From contig NZ_AP023420.1 of NCBI RefSeq assembly GCF_018408705.1, positions 1,736,001-1,800,000 of the forward strand: 64,000 nt of DNA, read 5' to 3'. The notes beneath the pieces are model-generated. The model saw only the letters and a list, made by a program, of their open reading frames with translations, did no database searches and was not told the DNA's origin. How positions within the stretch are numbered: position 1 is the first letter of the stretch; each line of letters begins with the position of its first letter. Source of the DNA: Pusillibacter faecalis (GTDB taxonomy: Bacteria; Bacillota; Clostridia; Oscillospirales; Oscillospiraceae). The translations under genes were made by a program, and so were the position numbers. Below are positions 44,934-51,974 of the stretch, one piece after another.

Positions 44934-44964
44934 GACTTTTTGAAACAAGAGGTTTCAAAAAGTC
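44934..44964. repeat. Inverted repeat with 13-base perfect arms
   Basis: GACTTTTTGAAAC-AAGAG-GTTTCAAAAAGTC. It may be a terminator without a gene or a dispersed palindromic repeat unit; only one copy is noticed in the window. Confidence 0.5.
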
Positions 44965-45131
44965 CCATGTTTTGTGGCGGTATGGTTTTTCAGACTGGTT
45001 TCAGCCGCTTCGGTTATTAGATCATGGAGAGCAAAAAATAAAAAACAGAGAGGACCATGAGATATTTCTGCCCTCTCGGGGATATTCTCCATAGAAAGGC
45101 CTTTCAACCCTGACACAAAGCGAGGTGAGGC

Positions 45132-45614
45132 GTGTTGACAGACGCTGCATTTGAAACGGCGGTGGAACGGTACGCCGACACCGTGTTCCGGCTGGCATAC
45201 AGCTACCTGAAAAACCGGGCAGATGCCGAGGATGTTATGCAGGAAACCCTGCTGAAGCTCTATGGCGCGGAGGAACATTTTGAGAGCCCGGAGCATGAAC
45301 GGTACTGGGTGATCCGGGTGGCGGCAAACGAGTGCAAAAAGCTCTTGCGCTCTCCCTGGCGGCGGCGAACCGAGTCGATGGAAGCTGTGCCAGAGACGGC
45401 GGTATTCGATGCTCCCGTTCAGAGTGAGCTCTTTCAACAGGTGATGACATTGCCGCCGAAATACCGGGCCGCCATCTATCTCCACTATTATGAGGGCTAT
45501 GCGGTCCGGGAGATCGCAGCCCTCATGCAGGCGAATCCATCCACCGTACAAACCTGGCTGATGCGGGCAAGGGGACAACTCAAAACAAATTTGAAGGAGG
45601 CAGAAGGCCTATGA
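45132..45614 (+). CDS. ECF-type RNA polymerase sigma factor
   Basis: A 160-residue sigma-70 family protein. Region 2 is seen in VFRLAYSYLKNRADAEDVMQETLLKLY and region 4 in LPPKYRAAIYLHYYEGYAVREIAALMQANPSTVQTWLMRARGQLK. It should direct transcription of a small stress regulon. The start is GTG 45132 (TTG 45135 is possible) behind GCGAGGTGAGG. The next gene overlaps by four bases and is its likely antagonist. Confidence 0.88.
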   Translation: MLTDAAFETAVERYADTVFRLAYSYLKNRADAEDVMQETLLKLYGAEEHFESPEHERYWVIRVAANECKKLLRSPWRRRTESMEAVPETAVFDAPVQSELFQQVMTLPPKYRAAIYLHYYEGYAVREIAALMQANPSTVQTWLMRARGQLKTNLKEAEGL

Positions 45615-46246
45615 TTGACAAAAAGCTGTATTGCGAGACATTTTCCCGGCTGCACGCCTCCGAGGAAGCCAAGAAGGAGGTCTTTCAGATGACAAAGAAG
45701 AAGGGTACACGGATTCCGAAGCTCCTGCGGGGAGCGGCCATCGCCGCCGCCATGACCATGGCGCTGGCGGTTACGGCCGGCGCGGTAAACATCGCCACAG
45801 ACGGGGAGTTCTTCCGGCAGTTTACCATTGTCTGGACCGGGGAGGACAGCATGCGCGCGGTGGATGCGGAGGGCAATGAGGTGTATATTACCACTGCGTC
45901 GGAAGATGGCACCGTTACCAGGGAGGATGGCCGACTGATTCTCCATGCCAACGGCGAGAAAATTGACATCACCGACGCCATGGCCGCCGAGGGCAGCTAC
46001 CACCATGAGTACGACATGACCGTGGTCCATGAGGATGGCAGCGAGGAACTCCGGACCGTCTCCATCGATGTGGCCGGAGATCTGGACCGGTGGACGGTGA
46101 CACAGGATCAAGGTGACGGCACCACCATCACCACCCATAGCGATGGCAGCGAGACGACAGGGACCATGAACGTGGCCTCAGAGAGTGGAGAGGAGTTGAC
46201 ACGATATGAAAAGAAAAGTGCTGTGACGGAGAGCACAGACCACTGA
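45611..46246 (+). CDS. Putative anti-sigma factor / membrane-anchored sensor
   Basis: A 211-residue protein. The cytosolic N-terminus (residues 1-38) has the short helical LYCETFSRLHASEEAKKEVF, followed by one transmembrane helix at about 39-57 (LLRGAAIAAAMTMALAVTAGA) and an extracellular acidic domain rich in Asp, Glu and Thr with HEDGSEELRTVSIDVAGDLD. It is coupled to the sigma gene by ATGA overlap, so an anti-sigma role is inferred from position; no anti-sigma zinc motif is visible. Confidence 0.65.
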   Translation: MIDKKLYCETFSRLHASEEAKKEVFQMTKKKGTRIPKLLRGAAIAAAMTMALAVTAGAVNIATDGEFFRQFTIVWTGEDSMRAVDAEGNEVYITTASEDGTVTREDGRLILHANGEKIDITDAMAAEGSYHHEYDMTVVHEDGSEELRTVSIDVAGDLDRWTVTQDQGDGTTITTHSDGSETTGTMNVASESGEELTRYEKKSAVTESTDH

Positions 46247-46260
46247 ATGCTGCCTGCAAA

Positions 46261-46291
46261 AAACACGGACTGGAGTCTCCAGTCCGTGTTT
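46261..46291. terminator. Bidirectional terminator between anti-sigma and XRE genes
   Basis: AAACACGGACTGGAG-T-CTCCAGTCCGTGTTT, a perfect hairpin between convergent genes. Confidence 0.8.
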
Positions 46292-46505
46292 ACCGTTCTT
46301 TACTGAGTCCCAGCAGATAATCGGTAGAGACGCCATAGTATTTGCTCAATGTGATCAGGTGGTGGATAGGCATCTCGTTGGCCCCACGCTCATAGCGGGC
46401 ATACATGGTCTGGGAAGTCCCCAAAACCTCGGCAATTTGCGTTTGTGTCTTGTCGGCATCCTCTCGCAAATCGCGCAAAATCCGCACATAGGCCATCCCA
46501 TTCAT
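46290..46505 (-). CDS. Small XRE-family regulator
   Basis: A 71-residue single helix-turn-helix domain: LREDADKTQTQIAEVLGTSQTMYARYERGANEMPIHHLITLSKYYGVSTDYLLGL, the full Cro/C1 pattern with the terminal DYLLG. It has no ligand domain, so it is probably a small repressor of unknown targets. Confidence 0.8.
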   Translation of the reverse strand: MNGMAYVRILRDLREDADKTQTQIAEVLGTSQTMYARYERGANEMPIHHLITLSKYYGVSTDYLLGLSKER

Positions 46506-46824
46506 GCTGCGTCACCTCTGTTGTAGTTTTGGTGTATTCAATTTATCACAAAAAATGAGACGTATACAGAGAGAATAAATAATTTTACTTGAAAAAAGTT
46601 GCTTTTTTGTCACAAATATGGGGGAAATACCAAAATATGACACTTCCCGCCCAAAGGCAGTCCATATCCGGAAACAGCAAGGCGCGCGTTATGCTTTACA
46701 AGCGCCGTATTTCCCTGTATAATAGCCGCGAAGCAATGAAAATACAAGGAGGAGCTCACGGGAGATGCGACCATGTCATACTCCGGTGAGGGAATCCGTG
46801 TCACAAAAGAGAAGGAAATCAAGT
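46506..46824. other. Intergenic region between XRE gene and DEAD-box helicase
   Basis: 319 bases of divergent regulatory sequence; the helicase promoter is at 46695-46723 and leaves a leader of about 95 bases. No gene recognised. Confidence 0.6.
46695..46723 (+). promoter_or_regulatory. SigA-type promoter of the DEAD-box helicase
   Basis: TTTACA (46695-46700), 17-base spacer, TATAAT (46718-46723). Confidence 0.8.
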
Positions 46825-47979
46825 ATGGAATTTACACAAGGTGTGCGATTTGACAGCCTGGGGCTGTCCCCGGAGATCATGCGGGCGATTGGGCAGCGCC
46901 GGATTGAAGAATCCACCCCGGTTCAGGCGGGATGTATCCCGCCCATGATGGAGTGGCGGGATGTGATTGCCAAGGCACCCACCGGCACGGGGAAGACCTT
47001 TGCCTACGGCATTCCGATTGTGGAGCATGTAGAGCCGGAGAATGAGAGCGTTCAAGCGGTGATCCTGGCGCCCACCCGGGAGCTGGCGATTCAGATTACC
47101 GATGAGATGCGGGATCTGGCGACCTATAAGCCCGGCGTCCGTATGGTGTGCCTGTATGGCGGGGCGCCCATTGGCCGGCAGATTGACGCGCTGAAAAAGC
47201 ATCCCCAGATTGTGGTGGCCACGCCTGGGCGCCTTTCAGACCACATGAAGCGCCGGACAGTTCGGGTGGAGAGCGCACAGACCGTGGTTCTGGATGAGGC
47301 GGACAGGATGTTGGATATGGGCTTTGTCCATGATGTGACCCGTCTGCTGGACCGGATGAACAAGCGGAAGAACCTGGGCCTCTTTTCCGCTACCATCTCC
47401 CGGGAGGTGATGGACATCGCCTGGGTCTATCAGCGGGATGCGGAGGAGGTCACTGTTCGGGAGGATGAGCAGAACAAGCCGGACATCAAGCAGTTCCGCA
47501 TGGATGTCAGCTATGACGGCAAGGCTGACGCCATTGAGAAAATCCTTTTGGAGACCGGCTTTGACCGCTGTATGTGCTTTTGCAATACGAAAGGGGCCAC
47601 AGAGCGAATCACCAAGTTTTTGCAGCTGCGTGGGATTGACGCCGAGTGCATTCACGGGGATATCCCGCAGAAAAAGCGGGAGCAGGTGATGAACCGTTTC
47701 CGGGAGGGCAGGCTTCGGGTCTTCGTTTCTACCGATGTGGCGGCCCGGGGGATTGATGTGGACGATGTGGATATCGTGTTCAACTGTGATATCCCGGATG
47801 AAAATCAGGACTATATTCACCGCATCGGCCGCACCGGGCGGGCCAGGCGGCAGGGCGTGGCGGTGAGTCTGATCGCGGATTATCCATCCAAAATGCGGAT
47901 CGACGATATTGCCAAGCACACCCGCAATGAGATTGTGCCTGTGAAGTTTGATGACAACGGAAAGCTGACACCCGCCTGA
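46825..47979 (+). CDS. DEAD-box RNA helicase
   Basis: A 384-residue two-domain helicase. Motif I APTGTGKT, Ia PTRELAIQ, II DEAD in VLDEADRMLDMGF, III SAT in LFSATIS, V DVAARGIDVDDVD and VI HRIGRTGRAR are all present, so it should be active. It lacks the C-terminal RNA-binding extension of CshA and RhlE types and is close to the minimal core. Such enzymes help ribosome assembly and mRNA turnover in the cold. ATG 46825 follows AAGGAAATC; the reading from 46765 is not supported. Confidence 0.9.
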   Translation: MEFTQGVRFDSLGLSPEIMRAIGQRRIEESTPVQAGCIPPMMEWRDVIAKAPTGTGKTFAYGIPIVEHVEPENESVQAVILAPTRELAIQITDEMRDLATYKPGVRMVCLYGGAPIGRQIDALKKHPQIVVATPGRLSDHMKRRTVRVESAQTVVLDEADRMLDMGFVHDVTRLLDRMNKRKNLGLFSATISREVMDIAWVYQRDAEEVTVREDEQNKPDIKQFRMDVSYDGKADAIEKILLETGFDRCMCFCNTKGATERITKFLQLRGIDAECIHGDIPQKKREQVMNRFREGRLRVFVSTDVAARGIDVDDVDIVFNCDIPDENQDYIHRIGRTGRARRQGVAVSLIADYPSKMRIDDIAKHTRNEIVPVKFDDNGKLTPA

Positions 47980-48001
47980 AAGACACGGTCACCCCGAACC
48001 C

Positions 48002-48035
48002 AAAAAGCCTGGGAGCATTGCTCCCAGGCTTTTTC
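48002..48035 (+). terminator. Rho-independent terminator after the helicase
   Basis: AAAAAGCCTGGGAGC-ATT-GCTCCCAGGCTTTTT, perfect and A/T-flanked, so it may also serve the minus-strand lipoprotein gene ending at 48072. Confidence 0.9.
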
Positions 48036-48071
48036 TTCTGTTTGCGCGGCTGGCAAAATGGCAAGGTGCCA

Positions 48072-48653
48072 TCATTCCTGAGCGGAGAATTCCAGGGTGA
48101 CGGCCTGCACCAGCTCTCTGCCGTCAAACCGGGACGGCTCAAAATAATCCTCCAGACAGTAGGCAGGCATTGCCGCATCGGATTCGTACACCATCAGGGC
48201 CACGGGAATCTCTGTCTCCATCGTGATTTCACGGGCGTCCGTTAAAAGATATACTGCTCTGGCCGCTGCGGACAGATCCACAGCATCCGTCTGGTAGGAT
48301 GCCAGCCCGGCACAGCGAATGTGGAAATCAATACCCAGGTCTTTCCGCAGCCGCATAGCAAAATAGCCGTCCAGCCGGTCCACAGGCTCTCTCTCAGCAC
48401 CGATGGAAGTGGCGCCTCCGCCAGTTTCCTCCCAGGCACCGCCAGACAACATCTGATAGACATGAACGCGCAGGGTGATGGCCTCCTCCGGAGCATGAAA
48501 GGAGAGCAGCTGAGAACTCTCCAGCATTCCAAAGGTCTCCAGAACAAATTGCTCCTTTTCCGATAGATCATAGGGGACAAGCTCGGCGCTGTCTGGGGCG
48601 GCACTGCAGGCCGTCAGCAGCATAGAAAGCAGAAACACACAGATTTGTTTCAT
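48072..48653 (-). CDS. Hypothetical lipoprotein
   Basis: A 193-residue protein with a type II signal peptide: MKQICVFLLSMLLTAC places the lipidated Cys at residue 16. The mature part has mixed alpha/beta character with LRVHVYQML and IPVALMVYESD, and no recognised family. AAGGAGAACCC precedes ATG 48653. No co-directional partner is near. Confidence 0.7.
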   Translation of the reverse strand: MKQICVFLLSMLLTACSAAPDSAELVPYDLSEKEQFVLETFGMLESSQLLSFHAPEEAITLRVHVYQMLSGGAWEETGGGATSIGAEREPVDRLDGYFAMRLRKDLGIDFHIRCAGLASYQTDAVDLSAAARAVYLLTDAREITMETEIPVALMVYESDAAMPAYCLEDYFEPSRFDGRELVQAVTLEFSAQE

Positions 48654-48899
48654 GGGTTCTCCTTCCATTCTGATTCGGATCAATGAGTTTACTCCGATGA
48701 TAACAGAAAAGCATCCCCCACACAAGTAGAAAAGGCAAACTGGCCCATGACGGAAACATATTTTACATGGGAGCAGAGGGGATTATGGCAGGCCGGGAGC
48801 GGGAATCCTGAGGAATATTGTTTGTGAACGGATTTTTAAATTTTGTCACTTTTTGTTACTTTTTTCTTGCCCCGCCTTTACAAGTGCATAAAAATTCTC
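48654..48899. other. Intergenic region with no gene
   Basis: Divergent spacer between the lipoprotein and the peptide-binding protein leader. Only T-rich sequence is seen at 48836-48870. Confidence 0.5.
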
Positions 48900-48905
48900 T
48901 ATAAT
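48877..48905 (+). promoter_or_regulatory. SigA-type promoter of the peptide-binding protein gene
   Basis: TTTACA (48877-48882), 17-base spacer, TATAAT (48900-48905). The start is predicted near 48912, giving an untranslated leader of about 300 bases. Confidence 0.85.
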
Positions 48906-49000
48906 ACTACCTGCTGAAAAATACCACCTGTCAGCAGTGCGGCCTAGAGGAGATCATCCATGGGGACCCAATACGTGCCGCAGCACAGAAAAGGAATATC

Positions 49001-49111
49001 ATGAGAGGTGCCGTTTGGTGCCTTTGTTTATCAGGAAGAGCAGAAAAAGGCGCTCGTTGTCCGCGGCGTTCGGAGTGGCATCCGGGGTACGGGTTGCTCT
49101 GGTGGCCCTGA
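49001..49111 (+). CDS. Possible leader peptide, Trp-rich
   Basis: A 36-residue open frame inside the leader, ATG 49001 behind AAAAGGAATATC. It has four Trp residues including a tandem pair near its end, and several Cys. In this GC-rich context TGG codons are not rare, so it may be chance, but its placement between leader segments 2 and 3 is suggestive. Confidence 0.35.
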   Translation: MRGAVWCLCLSGRAEKGARCPRRSEWHPGYGLLWWP

Positions 49112-49157
49112 TTGCATGGATGGCTTCCTGTGAGCCATGTTTCGAGATCGGTTCTTC

Positions 49158-49187
49158 CCTGCTGGTTTTCAGCAGGTGCCTGTTTTT
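49158..49187 (+). terminator. Terminator-like hairpin in the leader
   Basis: CCTGCTG-GTTTT-CAGCAGG (49158-49176) followed after five bases by TTTTTT (49182-49187). The gap before the T-run makes it weaker than a standard terminator. Confidence 0.5.
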
Positions 49188-49210
49188 TGCTTGGAAAGGA
49201 GCTTCCCCTT

Positions 49211-50863
49211 ATGCGAAAACAAAAACGTCTGACAGTCACAGCCCTTCTGGCAGCGCTGTGCGTCTTACTGGCGGCGGGCTGCGGCCAACAGGAGAGCGGC
49301 ATGGAACTCTCTGTGTGCGTGGGCGGCAGCTACTCCACACTGGACCCCATATACGCCGAGGACATTCCCAGTCAGACCGTACTGGTTCATCTCTATGAGA
49401 ACCTGATGCGGGTGGTGGCTGATCAGGCCGGGAACAGCAATGTAGTCAATGGCATGGCCAAGAGCGTGGAGACGGAGAAAAACGCAGACGGTACGGTTAC
49501 CTGCCGCTTTCAGCTCCGCAGCGCCAAGTGGTCTGACGGGGAAAAGGTGACGGCTGAAGACTTTGTCTACGCCTGGCAGAGGCTTGCAGACCCGGACAGC
49601 CACTCACCCTATGCGGCGCTTTTAAGTGTGGTATGCGGATATCAGGAGGCGCGGCTTGCTAAGGATATGAGCCTGCTGCAGGTCAGTGCGCCCAGCGACA
49701 CCATGTTTGAGGTGACTCTCACTGGTAATTACGACTGGTTTCTGAGGGAGGTTTGCACCTCTCCAGCCACGCTGCCGCTGCGCCAGGATGTGGTGCAGCG
49801 GCTCAAAGAGGCTGGCTCCGCTGATGGGGAGGCGGCCTCCTGGTGGCAGGACCCCACCGCACTGGTGACGAATGGTCCTTATGTGGCGGAGGAGCTGGCG
49901 GAGGGTAGTTATCTGCGGCTTGCTGCCAGCGAGTCTTATGGGACCAGTCAGAGCAGCCCCGCGGATCTGGTCTTTCAATTTGCCTCCACGGCGGAGGAGG
50001 GCCAGGCACTGTATGATGAGAAGTTGGTGGATGCGGTGTGGCCGCTGTCAGAGGAGCGACTTACGGAGCTCTCAGCAGATGAGGAGTGGAGTCCGATCCC
50101 TCAGCTTGGGACCTATGCGGTGGTATACAACGGTGCCGTCGATCCTTTTGCAGATAGGGCCATCCGGCAGGCGTTTTCCCTTGCGGTGGATCGCAACGCC
50201 CTGGCAGAGCTGGCAGGCGTGACAGCGCAGGCCGCGGAGGGGTTGATTCCTCCCGGTGTGCCGGGAAACGGTGGGGAGGATTTCCGCACCTCTGGCGGTG
50301 CGCTGTTGGATAACGAAAACTATGCCGAGCGCTGCCAGGAGGCCAGAAGAGTTCTCAGTGAGGCAGGGTATAGCGGCGCTGGCTTGGGTGAACTGGAGTA
50401 TTTGTATGTGGAGGACGGCAATACCGGCGCGGTGGCCCAGGCGCTGTGCCGCCAGTGGAAGGAGGTCCTGGATGTACAGGTGGTGCCCAGGGCTGTGACG
50501 AATCAGGAGTTGTGGACAGCACTGCGTAGCGGGGAGTATGCCCTGGCAGGCGTCAGCCTAGAGGGGGCTGGAAATGACGCGGAATGTTTTTTGATGGACT
50601 GGATATCCGATAGCTATGACAATGTGGCTGGCTATGAGAGCAGTGCCTATGATACCTTAATGTCTATCATTGCCAGGGCGTCCGATGGCACAGCCCGTAT
50701 GGGCTGCCTCCATGATGCGGAGGCTTTGCTGTTGGAGGATTATGTGCTGACGCCTCTATACACCAATGGAACTGCATGGGAGCTGCGGGAAAATCTCACC
50801 GGAGCCTGCCGGGATGCCAGAGGGTGGTTCAGCTTTTCCGGTGTTACCCGCAAGACGGCATAG
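49211..50863 (+). CDS. Peptide ABC transporter substrate-binding lipoprotein (OppA-like, orphan)
   Basis: A 550-residue family 5 solute-binding protein. A lipobox (LLAAGC, Cys near residue 23) anchors it outside the membrane. SVCVGGSYSTLDPIYAEDIPSQTVLVHLYENLMR, SDGEKVTAEDFVYAWQRLADPDS and IRQAFSLAVDRNALAEL are characteristic of OppA/DppA. ATG 49211 follows AAAGGAG; the reading from 49112 is rejected because it lacks a signal and would overlap the leader. No permease or ATPase genes are adjacent, so it must use a transporter encoded elsewhere. Confidence 0.9.
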   Translation: MRKQKRLTVTALLAALCVLLAAGCGQQESGMELSVCVGGSYSTLDPIYAEDIPSQTVLVHLYENLMRVVADQAGNSNVVNGMAKSVETEKNADGTVTCRFQLRSAKWSDGEKVTAEDFVYAWQRLADPDSHSPYAALLSVVCGYQEARLAKDMSLLQVSAPSDTMFEVTLTGNYDWFLREVCTSPATLPLRQDVVQRLKEAGSADGEAASWWQDPTALVTNGPYVAEELAEGSYLRLAASESYGTSQSSPADLVFQFASTAEEGQALYDEKLVDAVWPLSEERLTELSADEEWSPIPQLGTYAVVYNGAVDPFADRAIRQAFSLAVDRNALAELAGVTAQAAEGLIPPGVPGNGGEDFRTSGGALLDNENYAERCQEARRVLSEAGYSGAGLGELEYLYVEDGNTGAVAQALCRQWKEVLDVQVVPRAVTNQELWTALRSGEYALAGVSLEGAGNDAECFLMDWISDSYDNVAGYESSAYDTLMSIIARASDGTARMGCLHDAEALLLEDYVLTPLYTNGTAWELRENLTGACRDARGWFSFSGVTRKTA

Positions 50864-51281
50864 CTGCACGGTAAGGAAAAAACAACACGCACAGCATTCG
50901 CTGTGCGTGTTTTGCTTTTGACAGGATGGCAAGAGGCACCGCCCACCCCGGGCGATATAAAAAAGTCCCGGAACCTGTCTGGCTCCGGGACTTTGCAAAC
51001 AGAATCAGCGCTTGCTGAACTTCAAGGGTTTAGTGCTGGCCCTGCCAAACATCCGGCTATTTCTTCGTTTTCCACCTGTTTTTGGCTTAATACTGCGATT
51101 TTTCTGCACACCAGATTCTAATTTTCACACTCGTGCACAGTGCACGAAACATAGGTTTTGCTCCTTATATGTGTCTTGCGTATCGCTGCCCAGGGTGACG
51201 CAGGACAACAATAGGAAAAGAAACTTGGTTGTTGTTCGTGGATTCACCTCAAAATCAAATTCACACATGGGGGACAGCATC
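50864..51281. other. Intergenic region at the edge of the accessory island
   Basis: Contains the terminator of the binding protein gene, a second hairpin with AAAGTCCCGGA arms (50962-50995) and a 17-base palindrome TCGTGCAC-A-GTGCACGA (51131-51147). No gene recognised. Confidence 0.6.
50884..50915 (+). terminator. Rho-independent terminator after the peptide-binding protein
   Basis: AACACGCACAGC-ATTC-GCTGTGCGTGTT (50884-50911) followed by TTGCTTTTG. Confidence 0.85.
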
Positions 51282-51670
51282 ATGGAAAAATATATCTTCG
51301 ATCAAGGCAATGGCCTTTTGTATGGACTTAAGGGCGACTACTCATACCCTGCTTAGTACCGGATGAAACAGATACAGTCCCTATTGGTGTGTGGGGCAGA
51401 AAGCATCAGCAATACCTGAAAAAACATCGTCCTATGCTTTATTTTGGTCTCACTCTCAACGAAAGATTGCACAACTACCTGGCTGACATTGACACCCGGG
51501 CACGAAACAAACTCCACTTGCTCGTAACACAGCTGGCAGAGAAAGAGGGTATCAATGAACAGCTGAAAGCGCAGGATCAGATGGCATGGGTCGGAGCCAT
51601 GAATAACATCCGAAATCGGGCGGAAGAAATCTTCCTCCAAGAGCTGATCTATGGGGAGGATGCCGTATAA
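51282..51670 (+). pseudogene. Transposon-encoded TnpV-like protein, frameshifted
   Basis: The start (MEKYIFDQGNGLLYGLKGDY) and, in another frame, PIGVWGRKHQQYLKKHR, LHNYLADIDTRARN and AWVGAMNNIRNRAEEI match the two halves of TnpV-type proteins carried by clostridial transposons. A one-base loss near 51347-51352 breaks the frame and gives an early stop at 51354-51356. Whether this is decay or a sequencing slip is open, but the following gene is also broken. The matrix function of TnpV is not known. Confidence 0.75.
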
Positions 51671-51928
51671 GCCTTCTGGAAAAATTTTGACATGGCAATA
51701 TTGAGCCAATCGAATATGACGCAAATGCCTGTAAGGAATACAAGGAAGTGCTTCGCCTGATTACCCGAAAAGAAGAAAAGCTTCAGGCTACCATAACGGA
51801 GAAACAAAAAGAACTGTTCTCTCGATATACGGACGCTGTTCGTGAGTATCAGACTATGGCAGAGTACCTTCTGTTCCAGAATCGTTTTGCTAGGCACCAG
51901 GATTATGCTCGAAGTCATGGAAGAATAA
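51671..51928 (+). pseudogene. Decayed DUF6809-type transposon gene
   Basis: Pieces in different frames resemble small acidic proteins found beside TnpV: GNIEPIEYDANACKEYKEVL, KEEKLQATITEKQKELFSRYTDA, and, shifted again, TRIMLEVMEE before TAA 51926-51928. A stop interrupts the beginning and there is no start codon in frame. It is not expressible as it stands. Confidence 0.6.
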
Positions 51929-51936
51929 ACGACGAC

Positions 51937-51974
51937 CAGCCGAGCAGTAGGACTCTGCTCGGCTGACATTTTTT
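51937..51974 (+). terminator. Rho-independent terminator at the island edge
   Basis: CAGCCGAGCAG-loop-CTGCTCGGCTG followed by ACATTTTTT, serving the decayed plus-strand genes. It lies on the last bases of the specificity gene, which is read on the other strand. Confidence 0.75.

Larger units (their letters stand above)
44566..45131. other. Intergenic region with palindrome and hairpin
   Basis: 566 bases without a convincing gene. It holds an 18-base palindrome (44631-44648) in front of the MotA-like gene and a 13-bp hairpin (44934-44964). An open frame at 44817-45020 has no ribosome site and runs through the hairpin, so it is not called. Confidence 0.55.
48909..49187 (+). promoter_or_regulatory. 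Switch-like leader RNA of unknown class
   Basis: Four complementary segments occur: 1 (48909-48920, ACCTGCTGAAAA), 2 (48931-48937, TCAGCAG), 3 (49158-49164, CCTGCTG) and 4 (49166-49177, TTTTCAGCAGGT). 1 pairs with 2 locally, 3 with 4 as a hairpin followed by TGCCTGTTTTTTG, while 1 and 4 are perfect 12-base complements and 2 can pair with 3. This is the arrangement of an attenuator or riboswitch. No T-box or known riboswitch signature was recognised. Confidence 0.55.

Noticed and set aside
44817..45020. 67-codon plus-strand frame
   Set aside because: Runs through a perfect inverted repeat and lacks a ribosome binding site.
48909..49210. T-box in front of the peptide-binding protein gene
   Set aside because: The GGTGGCCC stretch is not the conserved antiterminator core, and no T-box stem I features were recognised; kept only as an unclassified leader.
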